Positions 49,537-59,808 of a stretch of DNA of 64,000 nt are shown here, piece after piece; the stretch's first letter is position 1; the number at the start of each line of letters is the position of its first letter. The DNA is from Nostoc sp. MS1 (GTDB taxonomy: Bacteria > Cyanobacteriota > Cyanobacteriia > Cyanobacteriales > Nostocaceae). The translations under genes and the position numbers were made by a program. Below the pieces are notes generated by a model. It did no database searches. It was not told the DNA's origin and worked only from the letters and a program-made list of their open reading frames with translations. The stretch is taken from the NCBI RefSeq assembly GCF_019976755.1, contig NZ_AP023441.1, positions 5,019,501 through 5,083,500 on the forward strand, read 5' to 3'.

Positions 49537-49908
49537 CTAACAATACTGTGATATATCCTCGCCGCATTCATCCGCTAGATAACATAGGGCGCGGAAACGC
49601 AAGCTGACGACTTCTTCATATAAAGGGTTGAGTTTACACATTGGCGGAATGTGTAACAAAGTCTTACCGAATAATTTAATGTCGCGCTCAAAGGGACATT
49701 GAGCCGGAATCATTTGACATATGCGGTGAGCTAATTGGCGATCGCTCACTTCAACATTGTCTAACCAGCGTCGTAGGGGTTTAAGAATATCCCACCCTGA
49801 CCGAGAAATTGGCAACTGGGTTAAACGAGTATTGTTAACTTCTGTGTGATTTATAAAAACCCAGCTTGCAACAAAAAACTTTTTTGTGGTATTATCAAAT
49901 ACCTTCAT
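49537..49908 (-). CDS. Mo-dependent nitrogenase C-terminal-domain protein
   Basis: The 123-residue product is dominated by the cyanobacterial Mo-dependent-nitrogenase C-terminus domain (PF06967): LKPLRRWLDNVEVSDRQLAHRICQ, IPAQCPFERDI, LHIPPMCKLNPLYE and FRALCYLADECGEDISQYC. Six conserved cysteines suggest a metal- or cluster-binding fold. Despite the family name it is separate from nif genes here and its function is unknown. The N-terminal 30 residues are variable. Confidence 0.85.
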   Translation of the reverse strand: MKVFDNTTKKFFVASWVFINHTEVNNTRLTQLPISRSGWDILKPLRRWLDNVEVSDRQLAHRICQMIPAQCPFERDIKLFGKTLLHIPPMCKLNPLYEEVVSLRFRALCYLADECGEDISQYC

Positions 49909-50302
49909 GGTTGTGCCTCTTTGTTTATGAGGATATTCACCTTTCCGATGAACTTATACAGTGTGACCACTACCTTGTCGGGAAAAAACTAACTTTGGCA
50001 ACGATTTAACTTAAATTTGGGTAGTTACTGAGGTTCAAACACAATTTATTACTACGTCAAGTTAATCGCAAATTTCTCGGAAGCGGTAGTGTAATCATCC
50101 GATCTTGTTCATAACTTGACACAGTTTAAATTTTAGTGAAGACATCTATCTTTGGACAGAATCAAACCTAATCTTTACAAGTCTTAACACAGACAGATAT
50201 TCTTTAGGTAAATAATTTAAAAAAACAAGTAGTATCACTGATAAATAGGTGATGTAGAGGCTCTGTTTAAGTATTACTACTTGCAATAACTTAGTAAATA
50301 TC
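49909..50302. other. intergenic region between divergent genes
   Basis: About 390 AT-rich bases between the Mo-nitrogenase-domain gene and the permease gene. No open frame, RNA or clear operator is seen; the promoters of both genes should be here. Confidence 0.5.
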
Positions 50303-51502
50303 GTGCTTTTCATTCAATTTGCAGTTTACGCCGTATTAGGGCTGACATATCTAGGGTTAGCCTTGGGCTACATTCCGGGTTTGCGGATGAACCGTGCCAC
50401 CATTGCCTTAGTTGGCTCTGCCTTCTTAATTGCTTTGGGTGTGTTGAATTTGCAGGAAGCTTGGCAAGCAATTGATGCTAACACCATTGTGTTTCTGTTA
50501 AGCATGATGGTAGTTAACGCCAACTTAGCTTATGCAGGGTTTTTTCGCCGTGCCTTATCGGTGTTGTTGAGCTTTACCCGTAGTCCTTTAGGCTTATTGA
50601 TAGCTTTAACCTTTGGTAGTGGGATACTGTCGGCTGTTTTCCTCAACGATACTCTGGCGCTAGTGTTTACGCCTTTGACTTTGAGTTTGGCTCAAGCTTT
50701 GAGCTTAAATCCTATTCCTTATTTACTAGCGATCGCTGGAGCAACTAATATAGGTTCTGTAGCTACCCTAAGTGGTAATCCGCAAAATATCTTGATAGGT
50801 TCTTTTTCTGCCATACCTTATCTAGAATTTTTGCGTGTCTTAGCTCCCGTAGCCTTTACAGGTTTGATAGTTCAGGTAGGCTTATTGTGGTTACTTTACC
50901 CTGATGTACGTTCAATCAAACCTTGCCAAATTTTACCCAGCACCAACCAACGAATATATAAACCTCTATTTAATAAAACGGTAGTCATTACTACTGGCTT
51001 ACTTATAGCTTTTACTATTGGCTTACCTTTAGCACAGTCAGCTTTAGTGGCGGCCAGCTTGTTGCTAATTACCAGAAGAATTAAACCCCAACGAATATTA
51101 AAAAAAGTAGATTGGAATTTGTTAGTGATGTTTTCTGGGCTGTTTATTTTGACAAAAGCCACTCAGAAATTAAACCTACTACAGCCATTTACTCATGCCA
51201 TTAACTCTGCTGCCAGTTTGTTGGGAGTAACAGTTATTTTATCTAATATGATTTCTAATGTTCCGGCTGTGCTGCTATTGCACCCTTTGATTTCCCAAGG
51301 TGATACAAAATCATGGCTATTATTAGCAGCAGGTTCAACTTTAGCAGGTAATTTAACTTTATTTGGCTCAGTAGCCAACTTGATAATTGTAGAAGCTGCG
51401 GCAGATTTAGGTTATAAACTTACTTTTTTAGATCATTTACGTTTTGGTGTGCCATTAACAGTCTGTACTGTAATTTTGGCTTACTTTCTTGTGATAAACT
51501 AA
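50303..51502 (+). CDS. anion permease (ArsB/NhaD or SLC13-like)
   Basis: The 399-residue protein starts with GTG at 50303 and has about ten to eleven transmembrane helices. The NDTLALVFTPL and ATNIGSVATLSGNPQNILIGS segments are the paired hairpin motifs of the ion transporter superfamily (anion permease, CitMHS-like). Similar cyanobacterial proteins are annotated as anion or Na+-coupled transporters. The substrate (for example arsenite, citrate or sulfate) cannot be told; no arsenic or citrate gene is adjacent. Confidence 0.88.
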   Translation: MLFIQFAVYAVLGLTYLGLALGYIPGLRMNRATIALVGSAFLIALGVLNLQEAWQAIDANTIVFLLSMMVVNANLAYAGFFRRALSVLLSFTRSPLGLLIALTFGSGILSAVFLNDTLALVFTPLTLSLAQALSLNPIPYLLAIAGATNIGSVATLSGNPQNILIGSFSAIPYLEFLRVLAPVAFTGLIVQVGLLWLLYPDVRSIKPCQILPSTNQRIYKPLFNKTVVITTGLLIAFTIGLPLAQSALVAASLLLITRRIKPQRILKKVDWNLLVMFSGLFILTKATQKLNLLQPFTHAINSAASLLGVTVILSNMISNVPAVLLLHPLISQGDTKSWLLLAAGSTLAGNLTLFGSVANLIIVEAAADLGYKLTFLDHLRFGVPLTVCTVILAYFLVIN

Positions 51503-51525
51503 CTCAGATATTTTTTGATTCCAAA

Positions 51526-52428
51526 ATGGCTAGTCTTCCACATCCCATTCAGTATCAAGGTAGTAAAAGAAATCTTGCGTCAAGTATTCTTAGGTTTCTA
51601 CCTAATAAGATAGGACGACTGGTAGAACCATTTGCTGGAACCGCAGCAATTAGCATTGCTGCCTCTGCTAAAGGCATTACTCAAGAATTTTGGCTCAACG
51701 ATTTGAATCAACCATTAATTGAACTGCTGGAATTAATTATAGAAAAACCAAGTAAGATAGCAGATCAATATACAAATGTATGGCATGAACAGCATGAAAA
51801 TTCAATCTATCACTACTTTCAGGTGAGGGAAGAGTTTAATAAAACGAATGATCCGCAACTATTTTTATATTTACTCTCCCGATGTGTTAAAGGTGCTGTT
51901 CGTTACAACTCTAATGGACTTTTCAATCAAAGTCCTGATAAAAGACGAAAGGGAACACAACCTGAAAAGATGAGGAAAAATATAGAGGGTGTTTCTAACC
52001 TTTTGAAAGGTAAATGTAAATTTACATGCTTGGACTTTAGAGATGTTTTAGCTGAAGTTCAAAGCAATGATTTTGTATATCTAGATCCACCTTATCAGGG
52101 TGTGTCAGGGGATAAAGATTCAAGATATTTTTCTGGAATAGTTTTTAATGATTTTGTTTTAGCCCTCGAAACATTAAATAGAAGAGAAATATCATTTGCA
52201 GTTAGTTATGATGGCAAACTAGGCAATAAAACATTTGGTCAAGAATTGCCTGAAGAATTAGAACTTAGAAGGATTGAAATTGAAGTAGGGCGTTCATCTC
52301 AAGCAACTTTGTTGGGAAGAGAAGAAGTAACGGTAGAATCTTTATATTTATCTCAAAGTTTGCTGAAAGAATCTATTTTCAATATAGAAAGCTATATTCA
52401 CAGAGTACCCAAACAACTTGCTCTGTGA
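51526..52428 (+). CDS. DNA adenine methyltransferase of the D12/Dam class
   Basis: The 300-residue enzyme has the alpha-type N6-adenine methylase order: motif X HPIQYQGSKRNLASSIL at the start, motif I RLVEPFAGTAAISIAA, the target-recognition region and motif IV DFVYLDPPYQG. It overlaps in context with an HNH gene 7 bases downstream, so it is most likely the modification part of a type II restriction-modification pair. Target sequence unknown. The AT-rich composition differs from its neighbours, suggesting horizontal gain. Confidence 0.92.
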   Translation: MASLPHPIQYQGSKRNLASSILRFLPNKIGRLVEPFAGTAAISIAASAKGITQEFWLNDLNQPLIELLELIIEKPSKIADQYTNVWHEQHENSIYHYFQVREEFNKTNDPQLFLYLLSRCVKGAVRYNSNGLFNQSPDKRRKGTQPEKMRKNIEGVSNLLKGKCKFTCLDFRDVLAEVQSNDFVYLDPPYQGVSGDKDSRYFSGIVFNDFVLALETLNRREISFAVSYDGKLGNKTFGQELPEELELRRIEIEVGRSSQATLLGREEVTVESLYLSQSLLKESIFNIESYIHRVPKQLAL

Positions 52429-52435
52429 GAATGAT

Positions 52436-53170
52436 ATGGACAGTCATCAAAATCTACCAGATGATTTTATAAAACTTTGTCAATCAGTGACAGCTAAAAG
52501 ACCGAAAGCTGTTATTAATCATATTCTGCAATATGGTTTTATAACTACAGAAGAACTGAAAGAAAGATACGGATACAATCATCCTCCCAGAGCAGCACGA
52601 GATGTTAGAGAACACGGAATCCCTTTAGAAACCTTTCGCGTAACAGGTAGCGATGGTAGAAAAATAGCTGCTTATAAATTTGGAAATGTTGCTAAAACTA
52701 GATTTTCTAGGTTATCTGGTAGAACAGGCTTATCGAAGCAGATAAAAAACGAATTAATCAATAAATATGGTTGTAAATGCTTTATTTATTTAGAAGAGGT
52801 TGACGAACGTGAATTACAGATTGATCATCGTGTTCCCTTTGAAGTTGATGGTGAACCAGAGTTAGAAGCTGATAACTTCATGTTACTTTGTGGCTCCGCT
52901 AATCGGGCTAAATCTTGGTCATGTGAGCATTGTGAAAATTGGCGTAGCATCAAGGACAAGTCTATTTGCTTATCATGTTACTGGGCATATCCAGAAAACT
53001 ATACACATATTGCAATGCGACAAGTCAGAAGGATAGACCTCATTTGGCAAGGAGAAAATGTTGAGATTTACGAAAGATTAAAACAACAAGCAGCTAGTTT
53101 GAACAAAGAAATCCCTGAATTTATCAAAGAGATTATTGAAAGAGAAATTAGACGAAATATTGACGATTAA
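52436..53170 (+). CDS. HNH restriction endonuclease (partner of the upstream methylase)
   Basis: The ATG at 52436 (MDSHQNLPDDFI) follows a weak GTGAGA ribosome site 7 bases after the methylase stop, giving 244 residues. A longer TTG frame is not needed. The HNH nuclease core is QIDHRVPFEVDGEPELEADN, FMLLCGSANRAKSWSCEHC and a second zinc-like CLSC motif. The N-terminal helical region has ITTEELKERYGYNHPPRAARD, a possible winged helix. A close-packed methylase-nuclease pair is the normal form of a type II system. Confidence 0.85.
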   Translation: MDSHQNLPDDFIKLCQSVTAKRPKAVINHILQYGFITTEELKERYGYNHPPRAARDVREHGIPLETFRVTGSDGRKIAAYKFGNVAKTRFSRLSGRTGLSKQIKNELINKYGCKCFIYLEEVDERELQIDHRVPFEVDGEPELEADNFMLLCGSANRAKSWSCEHCENWRSIKDKSICLSCYWAYPENYTHIAMRQVRRIDLIWQGENVEIYERLKQQAASLNKEIPEFIKEIIEREIRRNIDD

Positions 53171-53235
53171 CAACTAACACTTCGTCATAGCGATCGCCTC
53201 ACGAACTCGTCTACACTAAATATCACACAACAAAA

Positions 53236-53270
53236 CGCAAAGACACCTTACGTACCTTTGCGTCTTTGCG
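53236..53270. other. hairpin CGCAAAGAC / GTCTTTGCG
   Basis: A perfect 9-base inverted repeat (53236-53244 with 53262-53270) between the convergent HNH endonuclease and rnj genes. The words are common in cyanobacterial dispersed repeats. It may terminate one or both transcripts. A CCGCAAGCGGAACGCC repeat follows. Confidence 0.6.
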
Positions 53271-53315
53271 CCTACCGCAAGCGGAACGCCTGACGGCGAA
53301 TGCGTGAGCTAAATC

Positions 53316-55088
53316 TTAAGAAGCTACCTGAGCAGCCGTCCGAGTCCGCCGCCTTCTACCATCAGTAGCAACCTTCACTGGTTGTTCATCAGGAATTTGC
53401 ATCAATAAAGTCACCGATGGCTGACATTGCAACTCACGACGAATAGAACGTTGTAACTCACGCTCTAAAGTCCCTTGTAAGCCACCCCAATCAACTTCAG
53501 GTTGCTCACCTACTGTAGTGGCAAATTCAGACCAACGCACACTCAAAATTTCTTCTATGCGCTGTTGTACCCACTTTTGCAGAAGCGATCGCTCTACACT
53601 AGTGACAACACCACGCAGATGAATCTCTGGTTTAGCCAGTAATTTACCCTGCCAATCGATAGCAGCTGCAATAGTCACAATTCCTTCTTCTGCCATACGC
53701 TGGCGTTCTTGCAGCACCTTGGCACTAACCATACCGGAACTTGTAGTATCCACCAACTCAATACCCGATGGCACTTTCCCAGCGACGCTAATTGAGTTTT
53801 CTGTGAGTTCGATGACATCCCCATTCTGAATAATCACCATATTCTCGGCAGGAACACCCATCTTCTGCGCTGTTTGAGAGTGTTTTACCAACATCCGGTG
53901 TTCGCCGTGGACGGGTACAAAGAACTTGGGACGGGTTAACGCCAGCATTAATTTCTGGTCTTCCTGACAGCCGTGTCCAGAAACGTGAATCCCCTGTTCC
54001 CTACCGTAAACTACTTTCGCCCCTTGCAGCATCAACTTATCGATGGTGTTGACTACGGCAATGGTGTTTCCGGGAATGGGGTTAGCAGAGAAGACAACGG
54101 TGTCACCTTCGCGGATTTTGATGTGGGGGTGTTCTTTGTTGGCAATTCTCGTCATCGCCGCCATTGTTTCACCTTGGGAACCAGTGGTGAGAACTAACAC
54201 GTTCTCATCTGGCAAACCACGAACTGTATGTAGAGGTTGCAACAAATTATCTTCACATTTGATATAACCCAAATTACGAGCATGGGCAATCAAATTCAAC
54301 ATGGAACGTCCAACAACTGTCACTACACGGTTATGCTTCTTCGCCAGTTGCAAAATCATGTTGATGCGATGCACGCTGGAAGCAAAGGTAGTAACAAATA
54401 ACCGCCCTTCTGCTTGGCTAAATACTCTATCTAGGTTGGGGAATACTGAGGCTTCCGAAGGGGTAAAACCTGGTACTTCAGAGTTAGTAGAATCACTTAA
54501 CAGACAAAGTACACCTTTCTCTCCATGTTCTGCGAGGCGTTGGATATCAAATCTTTCACCATCGACTGGGGTATGGTCAAATTTGAAGTCGCCTGTGTGG
54601 ATGACTACACCCAAAGGTGTGTGAATAGCTACCGTGAAACTATCAGCGATGGAGTGAGTGTTACGGATATACTCAACAAAAAATGCTTTACCAATGCGGA
54701 CTACATCACGAGGTAAAACTGTCCTTAATTCTGTGCGATCGCGTACTCCCGCTTCTTCTAATTTACCCTCTAGCATTGCTATTGCTAGTCTAGGGCCATA
54801 AATCACCGGAATGTCAAATTGTTTGAGGTGAAAAGCAATCCCACCAATATGGTCTTCATGACCGTGGGTGACAACCATCCCCTTAATTTTATGGCGATTT
54901 TCTCGTAAATATGTCGTATCTGGCAGGACGATATTTACCCCGTGCATCGCCTCTGTAGGGAAAGCTAATCCCGCATCTAACAAGATGATTTCATCATCGT
55001 ATTCAAAAACGCAGGTGTTTTTCCCAATTTCGTGTAAACCGCCCAAGGGAATAATTTTTAGGCTGGTATTAGTTTCGTTGTTAACCAT
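53316..55088 (-). CDS. rnj: ribonuclease J
   Basis: RNase J is a beta-CASP metallo-beta-lactamase endo/5'-exoribonuclease used in RNA maturation and decay. The 590-residue product has the zinc motif VTHGHEDHIGG, HTGDFKFDHTP, ATTFASS-like GRLFVTTFASSVHR and the beta-CASP TTGSQGE block, then HVSGHGCQEDQ. A basic C-terminal extension (DGRRRRTRTAAQV) is cyanobacterial in style. It follows dapA on the same strand after about 320 bases, so it may have its own promoter and a long leader. Confidence 0.95.
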   Translation of the reverse strand: MVNNETNTSLKIIPLGGLHEIGKNTCVFEYDDEIILLDAGLAFPTEAMHGVNIVLPDTTYLRENRHKIKGMVVTHGHEDHIGGIAFHLKQFDIPVIYGPRLAIAMLEGKLEEAGVRDRTELRTVLPRDVVRIGKAFFVEYIRNTHSIADSFTVAIHTPLGVVIHTGDFKFDHTPVDGERFDIQRLAEHGEKGVLCLLSDSTNSEVPGFTPSEASVFPNLDRVFSQAEGRLFVTTFASSVHRINMILQLAKKHNRVVTVVGRSMLNLIAHARNLGYIKCEDNLLQPLHTVRGLPDENVLVLTTGSQGETMAAMTRIANKEHPHIKIREGDTVVFSANPIPGNTIAVVNTIDKLMLQGAKVVYGREQGIHVSGHGCQEDQKLMLALTRPKFFVPVHGEHRMLVKHSQTAQKMGVPAENMVIIQNGDVIELTENSISVAGKVPSGIELVDTTSSGMVSAKVLQERQRMAEEGIVTIAAAIDWQGKLLAKPEIHLRGVVTSVERSLLQKWVQQRIEEILSVRWSEFATTVGEQPEVDWGGLQGTLERELQRSIRRELQCQPSVTLLMQIPDEQPVKVATDGRRRRTRTAAQVAS

Positions 55089-55408
55089 TTTCTCCTTAGT
55101 TTGTTGTTTGTCGTTTTAGAGTTAATAAGTTTGTAAATTCAGCTTCTTTTAGGGATGACAAGATTAGCCTACTTGTGCCAAGCAGCCATTTAATTAAATC
55201 TGCAATTTTCGCTAAAATAAAAAGGGTTTTTATGTTGAATAATTCATTCTATATTTATTAGGTTTTAGCACAAGTTTTGAGAAGATTAGAAGCCAGGCAT
55301 GAATAAAACTTTTCTCATCGATTTTTGCAGTTTTTTATACTAAATCGTTATTTCTGCCAAGCTCCATAAATAATTAATATCTTGTTTTAGTCAACGTAAT
55401 AATGACGA
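55089..55408. other. dapA-rnj spacer, possible rnj leader
   Basis: About 320 AT-rich bases without an open frame separate dapA from rnj. Long leaders with self-control are known for RNase genes in bacteria, so this may be a regulated 5' region, but no specific structure is convincing. Confidence 0.45.
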
Positions 55409-56293
55409 TTAAATTAAACCAAGATTTTTCATGACTGCCTCTAATTTTTGGCTGACTTCTGCATCAGCTTCGCTTAGTGGCAAACGAGTAGAACCAACCT
55501 CCCAGCCTTGAAGTTTTAATGCTTGTTTAATGGGAATCGGATTTGTGGTGATAAATAGAGCTTTAAACAATGGTAAGAGCCGAAGATGAATCTCACTGGC
55601 GACTGTCACTTGCCCAGCATTGTAAGCTTGAATCATTTGCTGTAGTTGGTTCCCTACCAAATGGGAAGCCACACTAACTACACCTTTTGCCCCGATCGCT
55701 AACAAGGGCAAGGTTAACGAATCATCTCCAGCGTAAATCTCAAAGTCTTTTGGTGTCAAGCGGCGGATTTCCCCAGCTTGGTCGAGATTACCACTAGCTT
55801 CTTTAATACCCACAATGTTGTCGATTTCGGCTAACCGCACAACTGTCTCTGGGCTGAGATTTTGACCAGTCCGCCCAGGAACGTTGTATAACAATAGCGG
55901 TAGGTCGGGACAGGCTTGAGCTATCGCCTGAAAGTGCTGGTACAAACCCGCTTGCGGCGGTTTATTGTAGTAGGGTACAACCTGTAGAGTACCATGTACT
56001 CCTATTTTAGCTGCTTTTTGCGTAGCTGCGATCGCTTCTTTGGTGGAATTGGAACCACAGCCAGCAATTACCTTGGCTTTACCTGCCACAGCCTGTAAAA
56101 CTTCGACAAATAACTGGTATTCTTCATCCCAACTCAAAGTGGGTGATTCTCCTGTTGTCCCACACACCACCAATGTATCTGTCCCATTGTCAGCCAAATG
56201 CGCTGCTAGTTCCGCCGCTACAGCATAATTAACACTCCCGTCCGCTTTGAACGGTGTAATCATAGCGGTTAAAACTGTGCCGAAATCTCCCAC
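55409..56293 (-). CDS. dapA: 4-hydroxy-tetrahydrodipicolinate synthase
   Basis: DapA condenses pyruvate with aspartate semialdehyde in lysine synthesis. The 294-residue TIM-barrel enzyme has TALITPFKADGSV-type MITPFKADGSVNY, the CGTTGES phosphate/pyruvate motif, the catalytic Tyr in LLLYNVPGRTG and the Schiff-base lysine in VGIKEASGNL. It lies downstream of asd on the same strand with a 61-base gap, which supports an asd-dapA operon. Confidence 0.97.
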   Translation of the reverse strand: MGDFGTVLTAMITPFKADGSVNYAVAAELAAHLADNGTDTLVVCGTTGESPTLSWDEEYQLFVEVLQAVAGKAKVIAGCGSNSTKEAIAATQKAAKIGVHGTLQVVPYYNKPPQAGLYQHFQAIAQACPDLPLLLYNVPGRTGQNLSPETVVRLAEIDNIVGIKEASGNLDQAGEIRRLTPKDFEIYAGDDSLTLPLLAIGAKGVVSVASHLVGNQLQQMIQAYNAGQVTVASEIHLRLLPLFKALFITTNPIPIKQALKLQGWEVGSTRLPLSEADAEVSQKLEAVMKNLGLI

Positions 56294-56354
56294 CCTTTTG
56301 TTACTCCTCTATATTTTTTTTGTTAGTTGTCAGTTTGTGTTCACCATTCACTGA

Positions 56355-57398
56355 CTAACTCGCAACATACGCCTTTGCAGGTTGGAGTAAATTCTTTTCT
56401 ACCAACAACTCGGCTATTTGTACCGCATTTAGTGCTGCACCTTTACGAATTTGATCGCCGCACAGCCAAAGTTCTAAACCGAAGGGATGAGAAATGTCTT
56501 GGCGGATTCTGCCTACTAAAACTTCATCACGACCGCTTGCTTCTATGGGCATGGGGAAGTAATTTTTACCCCAATCTTCTAATAATTTTACGCCAGGGGC
56601 GTTCCTTAATATTTCCCTGGCTTCATCGGGAGAAAACGGTTGGGCAAACTCTAGATTAATTGCTTCTGAGTGGGCGCGTAGTACGGGAACCCGTACACAA
56701 GTCGCTGTAATTCTAATTTCTTGTGTGCCGAAAATTTTGCGGGTTTCGTTGACCATTTTCAACTCTTCCTCACAATACCCTATGTCAGTTAAGGGGGAGT
56801 TATGCGGAAATAAGTTAAATGCTAAGGGGTAAGGTAATACTTCGGCTACTGGTTCCTCACCGTTTAAGATAGCGCTACTTTGAATTTTGACTTCCTCCAT
56901 CGCTTTTGCACCCGCACCACTAGCAGATTGATAGGTAGCGGCGACGATGCGTTGCACTGGTTTAACTTGGTGTAGCGGCCATACTGCCAATGTCATCAAA
57001 ATTGTAGTGCAGTTGGGGTTGGCGATAATCCCTTTGTGGTTGGCTGCGGCTTGAGGATTTACCTCTGGTACGATCAGGGGAACATTAGGGTTCATACGGA
57101 AGGCGCTGGAGTTATCGATCACCACTGCACCCTTTTCTACCGCTACCGATGCCCAAGCTTTGGATGTGGAACCACCAGCACTAGCTAAGACTATATCGAC
57201 ATTTTCAAAGGCGCGATCGCTCACTGCCTCTACTTGGATATTTTCTCCTTTAAACGGGAGCGATCGGCCAACGCTCCTTTCTGATGCCAATAATTTTAAC
57301 TCCCCCACCGGAAAATTCCGGCTTTCCAGTAATTCCAGCAACTCTGTGCCAACAGCACCAGTCGCCCCTAAAATAGCTACGCGATACGATCTAGACAA
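56355..57398 (-). CDS. asd: aspartate-semialdehyde dehydrogenase
   Basis: Asd makes aspartate semialdehyde from aspartyl phosphate with NADPH, the branch point after LysC. The 347-residue product has the cofactor motif VAILGATGAVGTELLELL, the catalytic cysteine in ANPNCTTILM, YQSASGAGAKAM and the C-terminal substrate segment LRAHSEAINLEF. The length is typical. The start ATG is followed downstream on the minus strand by dapA. The upstream region on the other side is long and gene-free. Confidence 0.97.
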   Translation of the reverse strand: MSRSYRVAILGATGAVGTELLELLESRNFPVGELKLLASERSVGRSLPFKGENIQVEAVSDRAFENVDIVLASAGGSTSKAWASVAVEKGAVVIDNSSAFRMNPNVPLIVPEVNPQAAANHKGIIANPNCTTILMTLAVWPLHQVKPVQRIVAATYQSASGAGAKAMEEVKIQSSAILNGEEPVAEVLPYPLAFNLFPHNSPLTDIGYCEEELKMVNETRKIFGTQEIRITATCVRVPVLRAHSEAINLEFAQPFSPDEAREILRNAPGVKLLEDWGKNYFPMPIEASGRDEVLVGRIRQDISHPFGLELWLCGDQIRKGAALNAVQIAELLVEKNLLQPAKAYVAS

Positions 57399-58373
57399 AT
57401 TAATTCCTCCTTCCTTAGAGGTGATGGTTTATTTTTGATGTTTTTTACAGAAGATTTTATGAAAATAAGAATAGTTGAATATCTGAGGTCAATTTTTTCT
57501 GATTTTTAGCAATATTTTTGAAATTAGTTTTTTTAATTTTCGGGTTTACAGAACTTAATTAATTTAATTAAAGAAGTCTACAGGATTTTTTGCTTAGTTT
57601 TACAACCAAATCTAAAAAAATTATATTTATTATACAATAAATCGCTGTCGTAGATAAAAATCAGGGAAGTATAAGATTTTGACTACTTTTAAGTGTTTCC
57701 TTTCTCTATCTTTGCCTATGCAGAGAAAAATCTAGGGAGTAGGATGTTTCATATATATCTATAAATTCATTATTCCAGCAATTACAATCACACCTATGAT
57801 GTGCGTTAGCTAGATAAGCATGTAATATGATGCAATGTAAACCAAGACAGTATAGTCAACCAACTTTAAAATTTCAAGCGGCAATTCTTGGATTAACCCT
57901 GACAATAGATCCAACATTCTAATATAGGATACAGACTTGTTGGTTTATTGGTTGTGAAAACCAGGATATCACGATAACAGCCCCGTAGAACTGATGCAGT
58001 AGCTCTAACTATGACTGTTGCGGTAAAGTTATAGCGCTAAAGCGTCAAGTCCTTTGCCATTAGCAGTAAAGTGGAGAGTGCCAAGTGCTGAGTAAAAACA
58101 TGAGCCTCCTAGCCTTGAGCCTCCTAGCCTCTGTTTCACATTTGGCAGTTAAACTTATTTCATCAGTCTGCCTTGTAGACACCTCCCATTCTCACCAAGA
58201 GACATTAACTCAAAAGAAGCGATGAAAAATCATGAGTGCCGAGTCCTAACTGAAAAGTTCCGAGTCATGAGTGCTACTATCCACTCAGCACTCACCACTC
58301 ATAACTAAGGTTTAGTCAATCGCATCTTAAATATGTACTTGGAGTCACAAAATCCAAAATTTAGAGACGAAGC
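57399..58373. other. long divergent intergenic region between asd and tig
   Basis: About 975 bases without a supported gene. The first 400 bases are very AT-rich. The last 300 hold short direct repeats (GAGCCTCCTAGCCT twice at 58103-58132, and GAGTGCTGAGT / CACTCAGCACTCA words near 58080 and 58280). The promoters of asd and tig must be inside. No known RNA is seen. Confidence 0.55.
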
Positions 58374-59792
58374 ATGAAAGTTACCCAGGAAAAACTCCCC
58401 GCCAGCCAAATCGGTCTGGAAATAGAAATTACACCAGAAATTACGCAAAAAACTTACGAACAGGTAATTAAAAACTTATCCAGTACTGTCAATATTCCTG
58501 GGTTTCGTAAAGGTAAAGTGCCAAGAAATGTATTATTACAGCGTTTAGGCACAACTCGCGTCAAAGCCGCAGCTTTGGAAGAACTATTGCAGGATGGGAT
58601 TGAGCAAGCAATTAAACAAGAATCCATCGCCGCCATTGGTCAACCACAGCTGCGCTCATCTTTTGATGATTTAATTAATAATTACGAACCTGGAAAACCC
58701 TTAACTTTTTCGGCGGCTGTGGATGTAGAGCCAGAAGTTAATCTCACTAAGTACACTGGGTTAGAAATTAAAGCTGAGGAAGTTACGTATAATCCAGACC
58801 AAGTTGACGAAGTTTTAGAAAAAGAACGTCAACAATTGGCGACATTAATTCCGGTGGAAGGTAGAACCGCTCAAATTGGTGATGTGGCTGTAGTCGATTT
58901 TAAAGGCGTGATTGCCAAAGCAGAAGGCGACGACGAAAACGCAGAACCAGAACCCATTCCTGGCGGTGAAGCCAGCGATTTTCAAGTGGAATTACAGGAA
59001 GATAAATTTATTCCTGGCTTCGTGACTGGCATAATAGGCATGAATCCTGGGGAAACCAAAGAAGTATCAGCACAATTCCCCGATCCCTACGTTAACCAAG
59101 AGTTAGCTGGGAAACCTGCCATTTTCACGGTGACACTCAAAGAAATCAAAGAAAAAGAACTGCCAGAATTAAATGATGACTTCGCTCAAGATGTGAGTGA
59201 TTTTGAGACAATGGAAGCGTTGCGTGCTTCTTTGGAAGAACGTTATCAAAAAGAAGCCGAAGACAAAACTAAGGGGAATAAGCAAGAGGCTTTGTTAGCG
59301 GAACTGCTGAAGTACCTAGAAGTAGATTTGCCAGAAACCCTAATTGAGAAAGAAGTAGACGCAATTCTGTCACAAACAGCAATGCGCTTTGCTCAACAGG
59401 GAATGGATGTGAGGAAAATCTTTACTCAAGAAATTATTCCACAGTTGCGGGAGCGATCGCGCCCTGATGCTGTAGACCGTATTAAGCGGTCTTTAGCATT
59501 ACAAGAAGTGGCAAAACGCGAATCAATCGAAGTCACTCCAGAAGAAGTTCAAGCCAGAGTTACTGAACTGATACAACAGTATCCTGACGAAGATATTGAC
59601 CAAGATAGATTACAAGGGTTCGTAGAACAGGAACTAATATCCGAAAAAATCATTGATTGGCTGTTGGCAAATTCTACCGTTGAACTTGTACCCGAAGGGT
59701 CATTAGCAAGTCAAGAAGAATTAGATACAACTGCACCTGAGACTGAGGCGGAAACTATAGAAACTGCCGCAGAATCAACAACAGGGGAATAA
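58374..59792 (+). CDS. tig: trigger factor
   Basis: Trigger factor binds nascent chains at the ribosome exit. The 472-residue product has the N-terminal ribosome-binding signature GFRKGKVPRNVL (44-55), an FKBP-like peptidyl-prolyl isomerase domain (about 160-250) and the helical C-terminal arms. The acidic, Glu-rich C-terminal tail (ELDTTAPETEAETIE) is common in cyanobacteria. It is the first gene of the conserved tig-clpP-clpX order. Confidence 0.97.
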   Translation: MKVTQEKLPASQIGLEIEITPEITQKTYEQVIKNLSSTVNIPGFRKGKVPRNVLLQRLGTTRVKAAALEELLQDGIEQAIKQESIAAIGQPQLRSSFDDLINNYEPGKPLTFSAAVDVEPEVNLTKYTGLEIKAEEVTYNPDQVDEVLEKERQQLATLIPVEGRTAQIGDVAVVDFKGVIAKAEGDDENAEPEPIPGGEASDFQVELQEDKFIPGFVTGIIGMNPGETKEVSAQFPDPYVNQELAGKPAIFTVTLKEIKEKELPELNDDFAQDVSDFETMEALRASLEERYQKEAEDKTKGNKQEALLAELLKYLEVDLPETLIEKEVDAILSQTAMRFAQQGMDVRKIFTQEIIPQLRERSRPDAVDRIKRSLALQEVAKRESIEVTPEEVQARVTELIQQYPDEDIDQDRLQGFVEQELISEKIIDWLLANSTVELVPEGSLASQEELDTTAPETEAETIETAAESTTGE

Positions 59793-59808
59793 TTAAGCTG
59801 GTTGTGTA

